From NCBI RefSeq assembly GCF_900142185.1, contig NZ_FQZZ01000001.1, positions 1,054,001-1,118,000 of the forward strand: a stretch of 64,000 bases of DNA. Reading direction: 5' to 3'. Under the pieces are notes generated by a model. The model was not told where the DNA came from. It did not search any database and saw nothing but the letters and a program-made list of their open reading frames with translations. Positions within the stretch are counted from its first letter, which is position 1. Every line of letters begins with the position of its first letter. A program made the translations under genes and the position numbers. The DNA is from Lutimaribacter pacificus (lineage in GTDB: Bacteria; Pseudomonadota; Alphaproteobacteria; Rhodobacterales; Rhodobacteraceae). Below, one piece after another: positions 1-9,091 of the stretch.

Positions 1-1
1 C

Positions 2-706
2 GTGCAGCGCGGCCTGGGTGATCGTGTTGAACTGGTCGTAGACCATGCCGGACTGCCCGCGCGCGGCGATGCCGTGATGGGCCAGCCACTCGGCCCAGGC
101 GCCGGGACGGGTCTGGATATGGAGGAGCGGCAGGGCGAGGATGTCCTGCGCCGCGTTCAGGCCGCCATCGGGCAGCAATTCGGGGGCGCAGACCGCGATC
201 ACGCTTTCGCTGCGCAGCCGCAGCGCGTGGCAGTCGCCGGGGGGCGTGGCGCCGAAAAATATGGCGGCGTCATAGGGTTCGGTGTCGAAGTTCACGGCGC
301 GCAGGCAGGTCGACAGGTTCACCGTGACCTCGGCATGGCGGCGGGTGAATTCCGGCAGGCGCGGCACCAGCCAGCGCATTCCGAAGGTGGGCAGGATCGC
401 CAGGCTGACCGTGCCCGCGCCCGCGGGGGTGCTGTGCAGGCGCAGCCCGGCCTGCGCGATCTGCTGCAGCGCGGCGCGCACCTCGGCCACGTAGTCGCCG
501 GCGGCGGCGGTCAGTTGCATCCGCCGCCCGCTGCGGTGGATGAGCGTCACGCCCAGCTGATCCTCGAGCCCCTGCAATTGCCGGCTGACCGCGCTTTGCG
601 TCAGGTTCAGCTCGGCCGCGGCGGCGGTGGCGCTGCCCAGGCGGTCGAGCGCCTCGAGCGCACGCAGGGCGGAGAGCGAGGGCAGGTAGCGGCGTGGCGC
701 AAGCAT
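2..706 (-). CDS. LysR-family transcriptional regulator (3' end beyond window)
   Basis: Partial gene; about 235 residues are visible and the C-terminus lies left of position 1. The N-terminus carries a winged helix-turn-helix typical of LysR regulators (AAAELNLTQSAVSRQLQ at about residues 19-35), followed by the start of a type-2 periplasmic-binding-like effector domain. It is transcribed divergently from the glutaryl-CoA dehydrogenase gene across a 107-bp spacer, the classic layout of a LysR activator and its target, so control of gcdH by glutarate- or lysine-derived acids is a reasonable inference. Start 706 was chosen because GAGG lies 11 bases upstream; an in-frame ATG at 751 lacks such a site. 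Confidence 0.85.
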   Translation of the reverse strand, partial: MLAPRRYLPSLSALRALEALDRLGSATAAAAELNLTQSAVSRQLQGLEDQLGVTLIHRSGRRMQLTAAAGDYVAEVRAALQQIAQAGLRLHSTPAGAGTVSLAILPTFGMRWLVPRLPEFTRRHAEVTVNLSTCLRAVNFDTEPYDAAIFFGATPPGDCHALRLRSESVIAVCAPELLPDGGLNAAQDILALPLLHIQTRPGAWAEWLAHHGIAARGQSGMVYDQFNTITQAALH

Positions 707-813
707 GTATTCCAAAACCTCATGAGTTGATGCGGAAAACGCGATATTCATGGCGGTTTGCCCGTGCTATTGCAAGGAAAACGCATAAAGCCCGCGATAT
801 ATAGGAGAGCGAC

Positions 814-2037
814 ATGCCCGACGACAAACCCGCCCTGCGCGCCAAGGACATGCCCGACCTGGGCCGGTTCGACTGGGAAGACCCGTTCCGTCTGGACGAC
901 CAGCTGACCGAGGATGAGCGCATGGTGCGCGACAGCGCCCGCGCCTATTGCGCCGAAAAGCTGCAGCCGCGCGTTCTGGACGCATTCCAGGACGAGAAAA
1001 CCGATCCGGCGATCTTTGCCGAGATGGGCGAGATGGGCCTGCTGGGCACCACCATCCCCGAGGAATATGGCGGCATCGGCGCCGGTTACGTGACCTATGG
1101 CCTTGTCGCGCGCGAGGTCGAGCGCGTCGATTCCGGCTATCGCTCGATGATGTCGGTGCAGTCCAGCCTGGTGATGTATCCGATCTATGCCTATGGCTCG
1201 GAGGAACAGCGCAGGAAATACCTGCCGAAACTGGCCAGCGGCGAATGGATCGGCTGTTTCGGCCTGACCGAACCCGATGCGGGCAGCGACCCGGCGGGGA
1301 TGAAGACCCGCGCGGTCAAGACCGAAGGCGGCTATGTGCTGACCGGCTCGAAAATGTGGATCTCGAACAGCCCGATCGCGGATGTCTTCGTGGTCTGGGC
1401 CAAATCCGAGGCGCATGGCGGCAAGATCCGCGGTTTCGTGCTGGAAAAGGGCGCAAAGGGGCTGAGCGCGCCGAAGATCGAGAAGAAGATGAGCCTGCGC
1501 GCCTCGATCACCGGCGAGATCGTGATGGACGGGGTCGAGGTCGGCGAAGACGCGCTGCTGCCGCATGTCGAGGGGCTGAAGGGCCCGTTCGGCTGCCTGA
1601 ACCGCGCACGCTATGGCATCAGCTGGGGCGTGATGGGGGCGGCCGAGTTCTGCTGGCACGGCGCGCGGCAATACGGGCTGGACCGGCACCAGTTCAAGCG
1701 CCCGCTGGCGCAGACCCAGCTTTACCAGAAAAAGCTGGCCGACATGCAGACCGAGATCGCGCTGGGGCTGCAGGCATCCTTGCGCGTCGGTCGCCTGATG
1801 GACGAGGCCAATGCCGCGCCCGAGATGATTTCCATCGTCAAGCGCAACAATTGCGGCAAGGCGCTGGATATCGCGCGGATGGCGCGCGACATGCATGGCG
1901 GCAACGGTATCAGCCTGGAATTCGGCGTGATCCGCCACGCGGTGAACCTGGAAACGGTGAACACCTACGAGGGCACCCATGACGTTCATGCGCTGATTCT
2001 GGGCCGTGCGCAGACCGGGTTGCAGGCGTTCTTCTGA
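814..2037 (+). CDS. gcdH: glutaryl-CoA dehydrogenase
   Basis: Predicted 407-residue FAD enzyme that oxidatively decarboxylates glutaryl-CoA to crotonyl-CoA in lysine, hydroxylysine and tryptophan breakdown. The acyl-CoA dehydrogenase fold is complete: an alpha-helical N-domain, the beta-domain motif [13 protein letters not shown], and the C-terminal catalytic glutamate in NTYEGTHD (about residue 386). The [16 protein letters not shown] context is characteristic of GcdH rather than of chain-length-specific acyl-CoA dehydrogenases. ATG 814 follows GGAGAG. The divergent LysR gene probably regulates it, and a strong intrinsic terminator follows, so it looks monocistronic. Confidence 0.93.
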   Translation: MPDDKPALRAKDMPDLGRFDWEDPFRLDDQLTEDERMVRDSARAYCAEKLQPRVLDAFQDEKTDPAIFAEMGEMGLLGTTIPEEYGGIGAGYVTYGLVAREVERVDSGYRSMMSVQSSLVMYPIYAYGSEEQRRKYLPKLASGEWIGCFGLTEPDAGSDPAGMKTRAVKTEGGYVLTGSKMWISNSPIADVFVVWAKSEAHGGKIRGFVLEKGAKGLSAPKIEKKMSLRASITGEIVMDGVEVGEDALLPHVEGLKGPFGCLNRARYGISWGVMGAAEFCWHGARQYGLDRHQFKRPLAQTQLYQKKLADMQTEIALGLQASLRVGRLMDEANAAPEMISIVKRNNCGKALDIARMARDMHGGNGISLEFGVIRHAVNLETVNTYEGTHDVHALILGRAQTGLQAFF

Positions 2038-2054
2038 CCTTTCGAGGGTTTGGG

Positions 2055-2090
2055 AAAGGGCCGTCTTGCGGGGCGGCCCTTTTTCGTTTT
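2055..2090 (+). terminator. intrinsic terminator after gcdH
   Basis: A perfect 9-bp stem (AAAGGGCCG at 2055-2063 with CGGCCCTTT at 2074-2082) and a 10-nt loop are followed by a T-rich tract to 2090. It begins 17 bp after the gcdH stop codon, as expected for a Rho-independent terminator. Confidence 0.9.
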
Positions 2091-2117
2091 GGGGCTGTTG
2101 TGCGGCGCTTTTGTCAG

Positions 2118-2256
2118 CACCCCGCCCGGAACAGCCGCAGGTGCCACGGTCTGAGGTGGGAAGAGGCTGCGCGATAAAGTGACCGCAACAAATGTCGGAT
2201 CGCCCGACCGCGGCCGTGCGATGCCCTTCTGTTGCGCGGCTGTTCCGGGCGGGTGC
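2118..2256 (+). repeat. dispersed repeat R1, copy 1 (internally deleted, perfect terminal inverted repeats)
   Basis: This copy shares about 90 bp of near-identical sequence with three other intergenic copies at 22787, 31359 and 56639, notably GTCGGATCGCCCGACCGC and GGCCGTGCGATGCCCTT. It lacks about 50 bp present in the others, including the 5' arm of their central hairpin. Its ends form an 18-bp perfect inverted repeat (CCCGCCCGGAACAGCCGC at 2121-2138, complement at 2236-2253). It lies 81 bp after the gcdH stop. Origin is unknown; a MITE-like non-autonomous element or a structured RNA element are both possible. Confidence 0.75.
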
Positions 2257-2370
2257 GTCGTTCAACCGTCATGAAAGGCCACGGTTTCCACACCGCTTTT
2301 TCATGCAACGTCTTGGCATCGGGCCGGGCCGGGGCGTATCACGGTTCCGAGGCAACGAACGGGGGGCGGC

Positions 2371-4560
2371 ATGGATCCGGCGACGCGCGTGCATGAGGGG
2401 TTTCTGCGCAGGGTGGCAGAGGGCGACCTGCCCGTGCCCAAGGGCCGGGCCGCCGATGCGGGGCTGGCGGCGGCGGACCTGCTGGCGCTGTTTCGCGCGC
2501 AGGTGACCAGCCGGCAGCTCGACCGCATGGCGCGGGTGCTGCAATCGAAGGGGCAGGGGTTCTATACCATCGGCTCGTCCGGGCACGAGGGCAACGCCGC
2601 CATCGCGCATGCGCTGCGGGTGAGCGACCCGGCCTTCCTGCATTACCGCGACGCCGCGTTCCAGATCGCGCGCGCCGGGCAGGTGCCGGGGCAGACGCCG
2701 CTGTGGGACATGCTGCTGAGTTTCACCGCCTCGTCCGACGATCCCACCAGCGGCGGGCGGCACAAGGTGCTGGGGTCGAAAACGCTCAACATTCCGCCGC
2801 AGACCTCGACCATCGCCAGCCACCTGCCCAAGGCGATGGGCGCGGCATTCGCCATCGGGATGAGCCGCCGGATGCCGCCCGAACAGGCGGAATGGCCGGC
2901 GGATTCGGTGGTGATGGCCTCGTTCGGGGATGCCTCTCTTAACCATTCCACGGCGCAGGGGGCGCTGAACGCGGCGGGCTGGACGGCCTACCGGGGCACG
3001 CCGCTGCCGCTTTTGTTCGTGTGCGAGGATAACGGCATCGGCATCTCGGTGAAGACGCCGGAGGGCTGGGTTGCCGACAGCCTGAAATCGCGGGCGGGGC
3101 TGGAGTATTTCGCCTGTGACGGGCTGGATATCGTCGATACCTTCCGCGCCGCGAAAAAGGCCGCCGACCGGGTGCGCAGGCGGCGCAGGCCGGCGGTGCT
3201 GCACATGGGCTGCGTGCGGCTTTACGGCCATGCCGGCGCGGATGTCGAGGCCGGGTATCGCCCCAGGGACGAGATCGCGCAGGCCGAGGCGAACGACCCG
3301 CTGATCCACACCGCCGCGCGGCTGATCGCCGAGGGTGTCGCGGATGCGCAGGGTGTGCTGGATATCTATACCGGCATCTGGGCCGAAACCGAGGCGCTGG
3401 CCGAAAAGGCCGCGTCGCGCCCCAAGCTGGCGGATGCGGGGCAGGTCATGGCCGCGCTTCTGCCGCCGAAACGCGACCTGCCGCGGCTGAACGGCCCCGA
3501 CCCGCAGGCGCGCGCGGCGATGTTCGGCGCGGCCGACCTGCGCGCGCTGGACGAGCCGCAGCCGATGAACAAGCTGCTGAACCTCGGGCTGGCCGATTTG
3601 ATGCTGGAAACCCCCGGCCTTGTCATGGCGGGCGAGGATATCGGGAAGAAGGGCGGCGTTTACGGCATCACCAAAGGGCTGCAGGCCCGGTTCGGGCCGG
3701 GGCGGGTGATCGATTCGCTGCTGGACGAGCAATCCATCCTCGGCCTGTCCATCGGCATGGCGCAGCAGGGATACATCCCGATGCCGGAAATCCAGTTCCT
3801 CGCCTATCTGCACAATGCCGAGGACCAGCTGCGCGGCGAGGCGGCGACGCTGCCGTTCTTCAGCAACGGCCAGTATGCCAACCCGATGGTGGTGCGGATC
3901 GCCGGGCTGGGTTACCAGCGCGGGTTCGGCGGACATTTCCACAACGACAACTCGCTGGCCGTGCTGCGCGACATTCCGGGGCTGGTGATCGGCTGCCCAA
4001 GCACCGGGGCCGACGCGGTGGCGATGCACCGCGCCGCCCTGCGCATGGCGCGTGAAGAGGGGCGCGTGGTGGTGATGGTCGAGCCCATCGCGCTCTACCC
4101 GATGCGCGACCTGCTGGAAGAGGGCGATGGCGGCTGGCTGACGCGCTATCCCGATCCGGGGGCCGGGATCGCGCCGGGCGATCTGGGCGTGCATGGCGAC
4201 GGCACCGACCTGGCCATCGTGACCTATGGCAACGGGCATTACCTGTCGCGGCAGGCGCAGGCGCGGCTGGCGGATCGGGGCATCGCCGCGCGGGTGATCG
4301 ACCTGCGCTGGCTGGCGCCGCTCGACCCCGGTGCGGTCATGGCGGCGGTTCAGGGCTGCGACCGGGTGCTGATCGTCGACGAATGTCGCCGCACCGGCAG
4401 CCAGTCCGAGGCGCTGATGACGCTGATGGCGGAACATGGCCGCCCGGACGCGCGCCGCATCGCCGCCGAGGATTGCTTTATCGCCACCGGCCCGGCCTAT
4501 GCCGCGACGCTGCCCTCGGCCGAGGGGATCGTGGCGGCGGCGCGGGAGATATGCGCATGA
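2371..4560 (+). CDS. fused E1 alpha-beta subunit of a thiamine-dependent 2-oxoacid dehydrogenase
   Basis: A 729-residue protein joining E1-alpha (about residues 1-370) and E1-beta (about 395-729) of the branched-chain/pyruvate dehydrogenase family, which decarboxylates 2-oxo acids using thiamine diphosphate. The ThDP motif starts at about residue 187 (GDASLNHST) and closes with EDNGIGIS near 219. The beta part has AGEDIGKKGGVYGITKG and a transketolase C-terminal domain (VLIVDECRRTGSQSE). No E2 (lipoyl acyltransferase) or E3 gene is adjacent, so it must use a complex encoded elsewhere or act alone. Start 2371 is preceded by a GGGGGG stretch. The next gene starts inside its stop codon (ATGA). 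The substrate cannot be read from sequence. Confidence 0.85.
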   Translation: MDPATRVHEGFLRRVAEGDLPVPKGRAADAGLAAADLLALFRAQVTSRQLDRMARVLQSKGQGFYTIGSSGHEGNAAIAHALRVSDPAFLHYRDAAFQIARAGQVPGQTPLWDMLLSFTASSDDPTSGGRHKVLGSKTLNIPPQTSTIASHLPKAMGAAFAIGMSRRMPPEQAEWPADSVVMASFGDASLNHSTAQGALNAAGWTAYRGTPLPLLFVCEDNGIGISVKTPEGWVADSLKSRAGLEYFACDGLDIVDTFRAAKKAADRVRRRRRPAVLHMGCVRLYGHAGADVEAGYRPRDEIAQAEANDPLIHTAARLIAEGVADAQGVLDIYTGIWAETEALAEKAASRPKLADAGQVMAALLPPKRDLPRLNGPDPQARAAMFGAADLRALDEPQPMNKLLNLGLADLMLETPGLVMAGEDIGKKGGVYGITKGLQARFGPGRVIDSLLDEQSILGLSIGMAQQGYIPMPEIQFLAYLHNAEDQLRGEAATLPFFSNGQYANPMVVRIAGLGYQRGFGGHFHNDNSLAVLRDIPGLVIGCPSTGADAVAMHRAALRMAREEGRVVVMVEPIALYPMRDLLEEGDGGWLTRYPDPGAGIAPGDLGVHGDGTDLAIVTYGNGHYLSRQAQARLADRGIAARVIDLRWLAPLDPGAVMAAVQGCDRVLIVDECRRTGSQSEALMTLMAEHGRPDARRIAAEDCFIATGPAYAATLPSAEGIVAAAREICA

Positions 4561-5816
4561 ATGGCAACCTGTGGCAGGCAAGCTGCGCCGAGACGGTGCC
4601 GGGCGTGTCCCTGACCGGGGATCATGCCGCCGACCTTGTGGTGATCGGCGGCGGGTTCACCGGCTGCGCCGCCGCGCTTGAGGCCGCGCAGGCGGGCGCC
4701 AGCGTGATCGTGCTCGAGGCCGAGCGCGTGGGCCACGGCGGATCGGGGCGCAACGTGGGGCTGGTGAATGCCGGGCTGTGGCTGCCGCCCGACCGGGTGG
4801 AGCAAGCGCTGGGGCAGGGGCCGGGTGCGCGGCTGAACGCGGCGCTGGCCGGGGCGCCGGAACAGGTGTTCGGGCTGATCGGCCGGCATGGCATCGCCTG
4901 CGAGGCGGCGCAGGCGGGCACGCTGCATTGCGCGCATGCGCGCCGGGGCTTTGCCGATCTGCGCGAACGCCACCGCCAGCAACTTGCGCGGCAAGCGCCG
5001 GTCACGCTGCTGGACCCCGCCGAGGCGTGCGCGCGGCTGGGCAGCGGGCGCATCCACGGCGCGCTGCACGATGCGCGGGCGGGCACGGTGCAGCCGATGG
5101 GCTATGTGCGCGGGCTGGCGCGGGCGGCGGCGGGCCTTGGCGCGCGGATCGTCGAGGGCGCGGCGGTCGCGGCCATCCGGCGCGACGGGACGGGCTGGCA
5201 GGTGGATTTCGCGGGCGGCCGCGTGCGGGCCGGGGCGCTGCTGCTGGCGACGAACGCCTATCACCGGGGGGCCGAGGGCGCCGATCTGCCGCCGATGACA
5301 CCGGTGCATTTCTTTCAGCTTGCCACCGAACCGCTGCCGCCCGCCGTCGCGGACACGATCCTGCCGCGGGGCGAGGGCGCGTGGGATACCGGGCTGGTTA
5401 TGACATCCTATCGCAAGGACGCCGCCGGGCGGGTGATCCTCGGCGCGATGGGCAAGCCGGACGCGATGGGGCTGCACGCGGGCTGGGCACGGCGGGCGCT
5501 GGCGCGGCTCTTCCCGCAGGCCGCCGGGGCGGAACTGGCCTATTTCTGGTCGGGCCGGATCGGGATGAGCGGCGACAAGATCCCGAAAATCCTGCGTCTC
5601 GGGCCGGGGGCGCTGGCGGTGTTCGGCTATTCGGGCCGGGGCATCGCGCCGGGCACGGTGCTGGGCCAGGCCGCCGCAAAGGCGTTGCTGGAGGGGGATG
5701 AGACCGGCCTGCCGCTGGCCCCGGTCGTGCGTCACGGTGAAAGCGGCACCGCGCTGCGCGGGCTTTATTATGAAACCGGCGCGCGGCTGTTGCACGGGCT
5801 GGGCGCGCGGTTCTGA
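4557..5816 (+). CDS. FAD-dependent oxidoreductase, DAO family
   Basis: A 419-residue glycine/D-amino-acid-oxidase-type flavoenzyme. The N-terminal dinucleotide-binding motif VVIGGGFTGCAAALEAA is followed by VLEAERVGHGGSGRNVG, the arrangement seen in gamma-glutamylputrescine-oxidase-like (PuuB/OrdL) proteins. The C-terminal FGYSGRGIAPGT segment matches the FAD-contacting end of that family. Such enzymes oxidise secondary or primary amines or amino acids to imines with reduction of O2 or a quinone; the substrate is not evident. ATG 4557 overlaps the upstream E1 stop codon (ATGA), so the two are translationally coupled and probably act in one catabolic route. Confidence 0.82.
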   Translation: MNGNLWQASCAETVPGVSLTGDHAADLVVIGGGFTGCAAALEAAQAGASVIVLEAERVGHGGSGRNVGLVNAGLWLPPDRVEQALGQGPGARLNAALAGAPEQVFGLIGRHGIACEAAQAGTLHCAHARRGFADLRERHRQQLARQAPVTLLDPAEACARLGSGRIHGALHDARAGTVQPMGYVRGLARAAAGLGARIVEGAAVAAIRRDGTGWQVDFAGGRVRAGALLLATNAYHRGAEGADLPPMTPVHFFQLATEPLPPAVADTILPRGEGAWDTGLVMTSYRKDAAGRVILGAMGKPDAMGLHAGWARRALARLFPQAAGAELAYFWSGRIGMSGDKIPKILRLGPGALAVFGYSGRGIAPGTVLGQAAAKALLEGDETGLPLAPVVRHGESGTALRGLYYETGARLLHGLGARF

Positions 5817-5826
5817 TCCGCGCGCG

Positions 5827-6303
5827 TCACCCCCGCCCGGCGGCGCGCAGCAGCAGCGCCAGCGCGTGATCGCGCGCGGCCTTGCGCACCCCGGCGCGGC
5901 CGCGCGCGCCGAACTCCACCGTTTCGGTCAGGGTGATCTCGCCCTCGACGGCCAGGCCGAAACAGACGCGCCCCTCGGGCTTGTGCTCGGACCCGCCGGG
6001 GCCGGCGATGCCGGTGATTGCCACCGCAAGCTGCGCGTTCGACCGCCACAGCGCCCCTTCGGCCATTTCGCGCGCGACCTCTTCGCTGACGGCGCCATGC
6101 GCGGCCAGCGTGGCGCGCGTGACGCCCAGCATCTGCTCCTTGGCGTCGTTGGTGTAGGTGACAAAGCCGCGATCATAGATCGCGGACGATCCCGCCACGT
6201 CGGTGATCGCCGCGCCCACCATGCCGCCGGTGCAGGATTCGGCGGTGGCGATCATCCAGCCGCGCGCCGTGCAGGCGGCAAGTATGTCGGCGGGCAGGCT
6301 CAC
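5827..6303 (-). CDS. pncC: CinA-family nicotinamide-nucleotide amidohydrolase (C-terminal domain protein)
   Basis: A 158-residue stand-alone CinA C-terminal domain with the hallmark AESCTGGMVGA near residue 20 and ITGIAGPGG near 95. Family members deamidate nicotinamide mononucleotide to nicotinate mononucleotide for NAD salvage. The N-terminal molybdopterin-binding-like half of full CinA is absent, which is the usual short form. The start is taken as GTG 6303 because it overlaps the pgpA stop (GTGA), making pncC the third coupled gene of ispDF-pgpA-pncC. It is convergent with the DAO-family gene, 10 bp away. Confidence 0.88.
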   Translation of the reverse strand: MSLPADILAACTARGWMIATAESCTGGMVGAAITDVAGSSAIYDRGFVTYTNDAKEQMLGVTRATLAAHGAVSEEVAREMAEGALWRSNAQLAVAITGIAGPGGSEHKPEGRVCFGLAVEGEITLTETVEFGARGRAGVRKAARDHALALLLRAAGRG

Positions 6304-6797
6304 ATCAGCAACCCGTGGCTGAGGCCGGCGGCGATCATCGTGGCGACACCGGCGAACACGCCGGCCCAGAGATCGTCCAGCATCACGCCGGTGGCGTCGT
6401 GGCGGCGGTCGGCGCGGCCCACCAGCCAGGGTTTCCAGATGTCGAACAGGCGAAAGAACACCAGCGCCGCGACCCAGCCGGGATAGGGGAAATGCCAGTT
6501 GTCCAGCCCCATCATCCAGAACCCGAAGGACGGGAACAGCAGCGCGACCCACTGGCCCGCCACCTCGTCGATCACGATTTCCGAGGGGTCCTGCCCCGGT
6601 TTCGCGGCCAGTTCCACCTCGCACGCCCACAGGCCCCAGCCGATTGCGGCCAGCGTCGCGGCTGCCAGCAGCGGAAAGTTCCCGATGCCGTGGATCACCA
6701 GCCCCAGCGCCACGGCCACGACCGAACCCCAGGTGCCGGGGGCGGGGCGCAGCAGCCCGGCGCCGAAAAAGATCGAAACGATGCGTGACAGCTTCAT
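6300..6797 (-). CDS. pgpA: phosphatidylglycerophosphatase A
   Basis: A 165-residue inner-membrane phosphatase that converts phosphatidylglycerophosphate to phosphatidylglycerol. Seen: RPAPGTWGS near the N-terminus, [11 protein letters not shown] in the middle, WKPWLVG and the late [10 protein letters not shown], all conserved blocks of PgpA, together with three to four hydrophobic segments. ATG 6797 overlaps the ispDF stop codon (ATGA) and its own stop overlaps the pncC start, so all three are co-translated. Confidence 0.92.
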   Translation of the reverse strand: MKLSRIVSIFFGAGLLRPAPGTWGSVVAVALGLVIHGIGNFPLLAAATLAAIGWGLWACEVELAAKPGQDPSEIVIDEVAGQWVALLFPSFGFWMMGLDNWHFPYPGWVAALVFFRLFDIWKPWLVGRADRRHDATGVMLDDLWAGVFAGVATMIAAGLSHGLLM

Positions 6798-7927
6798 GTT
6801 TTCACCAGTGTTGCGGTTGCGATTGCGGCGATGCCTTCCTCGCGCCCGGTAAAGCCCAGCCGCTCGGAGGTGGTGGCCTTGACGGAAATGCGCCCGGCCT
6901 CGAGCCCGGTGATGTCTGCCAGCGCCTGTTGCATCGCATCGGCGTGCGGGCCGATCTTGGGCCGTTCGCAGATCAGCGTGCAGTCGATATTCGATACGGC
7001 AAAGCCCCGGTCGCGCGCCAGTTCGACCGCGTGGCGCAGGAAGATATGGCTTTCCGCGCCCTTCCATTGCGGATCGCCGGGCGGGAAATGGCGGCCGATA
7101 TCGCCCATCGCCAGCGCGCCATAGATCGCGTCGGTGATCGCGTGCATCCCCACGTCGGCGTCGGAATGGCCCTGCAGCGCGCGGTCATGCGGCACGCGCA
7201 GGCCGCACAGCATGACGTGATCGCCGGGGCCGAAACGGTGCACGTCGTAGCCGTTGCCAAGCCGGATATCGGGTGCTGTCATCTGTCGTCCTTCCAGTAT
7301 CGCGGCGGCGCGGGCGAAATCGCCCGGCTGCGTGATCTTGATGTTGTCTTCGGAGCCACGGGTAATCATAACGCCGATCCCGGCGGCGCGGGCGACCGCG
7401 ACATCGTCGGCGGCCTCGCCGGGATGCGCCCGGTGGGCGGCAAGGATCGCGTCGAAGCGAAAGCCCTGCGGTGTCTGTGCGCGGTAGAGCCCGTCGCGCG
7501 ATTCGGTGCCGGTGACGTGATCCGCCCCACGCCACAGCGCATCGGTGACCGCCAGCCCCGGCGCCGCCCCTTCGGATGTGTCCAGCGCGTCAAGCACCGC
7601 GTCGATCACGCCCGCATCCACGCAGGCGCGGGCGACGTCGTGGATCAGCACCTTGTCGATGCCGCGCCCCGCCAGTGCCTCGAGCCCCGCGCGGACCGAC
7701 GCGGCGCGCGTGGCACCGCCCGCGACGGTTTCGACGCCATCGGGGGCCAGCGCCCGGTCGTCGGGGTGAACGACCATCAGGACATGGTCGATGCGGGGAT
7801 GGCGGGCAAACGCGGCCAGCGTCCACGCGGCCACGGGCCGGCCCGCCACGACCTGCCATTGCTTCGGCAGGTCGCCCCCGGCGCGGGTGCCGCGTCCGGC
7901 GGCGACGATCAGGGCGGCGGTGGTCAT
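6794..7927 (-). CDS. ispDF: bifunctional IspD/IspF (MEP cytidylyltransferase / MEcPP synthase)
   Basis: A 377-residue fusion catalysing two non-consecutive steps of the MEP isoprenoid pathway. The IspD half (about 1-215) opens with [20 protein letters not shown], the CTP-binding glycine-rich loop, and includes VLIHDVARA. The IspF half (about 220-377) has [20 protein letters not shown] and a late [13 protein letters not shown], supplying metal ligands Asp, His and Glu. IspDF fusions are common in alphaproteobacteria. ATG 7927 is preceded by GAGGAG at ideal spacing, preferred over an ATG 18 bp upstream. It leads the ispDF-pgpA-pncC operon and is divergent from dusB. Confidence 0.95.
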   Translation of the reverse strand: MTTAALIVAAGRGTRAGGDLPKQWQVVAGRPVAAWTLAAFARHPRIDHVLMVVHPDDRALAPDGVETVAGGATRAASVRAGLEALAGRGIDKVLIHDVARACVDAGVIDAVLDALDTSEGAAPGLAVTDALWRGADHVTGTESRDGLYRAQTPQGFRFDAILAAHRAHPGEAADDVAVARAAGIGVMITRGSEDNIKITQPGDFARAAAILEGRQMTAPDIRLGNGYDVHRFGPGDHVMLCGLRVPHDRALQGHSDADVGMHAITDAIYGALAMGDIGRHFPPGDPQWKGAESHIFLRHAVELARDRGFAVSNIDCTLICERPKIGPHADAMQQALADITGLEAGRISVKATTSERLGFTGREEGIAAIATATLVKT

Positions 7928-8110
7928 CTCGGGCACTCCTCGGGTCATTGCATAGGGCCTTGGCGGAGAGAGGGCAATCGGACAGATCGCACCGGCATGA
8001 ATGCACAAAAAACAGGCAATGGCCCGGGAATGCGGCACACTCACGCCAGGTTTCATTGTGATTCCCCGTGGGCTGGGCTAGTCAGGGCCGGGTGCACAAG
8101 GTTTAGGCAC

Positions 8111-9091
8111 ATGAGTTTGACCCTCGACGATCGACAGATAAATCCGCCGGTTCTGCTGGCGCCGCTTGCGGGAATCACGGACCTGCCGTTCCGTGACCTG
8201 GTGACGTCCTTCGGTGCCGGGCTGGTGGTGAGCGAGATGGTCGCAAGCCAGGAAATGGTCGAGGCCAGGCAAAGCGTGCGCGACCGGGCCGAGCTGGGCT
8301 TCGGGGTTGAAAACACCTCGGTGCAGCTGGCCGGACGCGACCCGCGCTGGATGGCCGAGGCGGCGCGGATGGTCGCGGCAAACGGCGCGCGGGTGATCGA
8401 CATCAACATGGGCTGCCCGGCGAAAAAGGTGGTTGGCGGGTTGTCGGGCTCGGCGCTGATGCGCGACCCCGACCATGCGCTGCGCCTGATCGAAGCGGTG
8501 GCCGATGCGGTGGACGTGCCGGTCACGCTCAAGACCCGGCTGGGCTGGGACGAGGGCAGCCTGAACGCGGCCGACCTTGCCCGCCGGGCCGAGGGTGCGG
8601 GCGTGCGCATGGTGGTGATCCACGGGCGCACCCGCTGCCAGTTCTACAAGGGGCGCGCGGATTGGGCGCAGATCCGCGCGGTCAGGGACGCGGTGTCGAT
8701 CCCGGTGATCGCCAATGGCGATATCGTGGATGCGGACAGCGCGCGCAGGGCGCTGGCGCTGTCCGGCGCGGATGGCGTGATGGTCGGGCGCGGGGCGCAG
8801 GGGCGGCCCTGGATACTGGCGCAGATCGCGCATGATCTGGGCCATGGCCCGGCGCCGGATATTCCCGAAGGCGGTGAACTTATCGACATGATTTCAAATC
8901 ACTACGAGGCGATGTTGACCTTCTACGGTCACGATCTGGGGCTGCGCGTCGCGCGCAAGCACCTGGGATGGTACATGGACGGGATGGGCACCGGCACGGC
9001 GCTGCGCCGCCGGATTCTGACCAGCCGCGATCCGGCCGAGGTGCTGCGGCTGCTGCCCGAGGCCCCCGAACAGGAAAGGTGTGCCGCATGA
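8111..9091 (+). CDS. dusB: tRNA-dihydrouridine synthase B (NifR3)
   Basis: A 326-residue FMN-dependent TIM-barrel enzyme that reduces uridine to dihydrouridine in the tRNA D-loop. Seen: LLAPLAGITDLPFRDL at the N-terminus, the catalytic cysteine in NMGCPAKKV (Cys102), and phosphate-binding IANGDIV and GVMVGRGAQGRPW. It is the first gene of the dusB-ntrB-ntrC cluster, the arrangement for which it was named nifR3 in Rhodobacter. Its stop codon overlaps the ntrB start (ATGA). The 183 bp separating it from divergent ispDF should hold both promoters. Confidence 0.95.
   Translation: MSLTLDDRQINPPVLLAPLAGITDLPFRDLVTSFGAGLVVSEMVASQEMVEARQSVRDRAELGFGVENTSVQLAGRDPRWMAEAARMVAANGARVIDINMGCPAKKVVGGLSGSALMRDPDHALRLIEAVADAVDVPVTLKTRLGWDEGSLNAADLARRAEGAGVRMVVIHGRTRCQFYKGRADWAQIRAVRDAVSIPVIANGDIVDADSARRALALSGADGVMVGRGAQGRPWILAQIAHDLGHGPAPDIPEGGELIDMISNHYEAMLTFYGHDLGLRVARKHLGWYMDGMGTGTALRRRILTSRDPAEVLRLLPEAPEQERCAA

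Larger units (their letters stand above)
2038..2370. other. 333-bp gene-free region: terminator, R1 repeat copy, small hairpin
   Basis: No coding frame here has family similarity or a good ribosome-binding site. In order it holds the gcdH terminator, copy 1 of dispersed repeat R1 (2118-2256), and a nested inverted repeat (CATGAAA 2270-2276 with TTTCATG 2299-2305, inner CGGT/ACCG). About 65 bp of leader then precedes the E1 gene. Confidence 0.7.

Noticed and set aside
2118-2256. R1 copies as CRISPR or as ordinary terminators
   Set aside because: No spaced short repeats are present, and the long hairpins lack T-tracts; copy 1 even follows a separate complete terminator.
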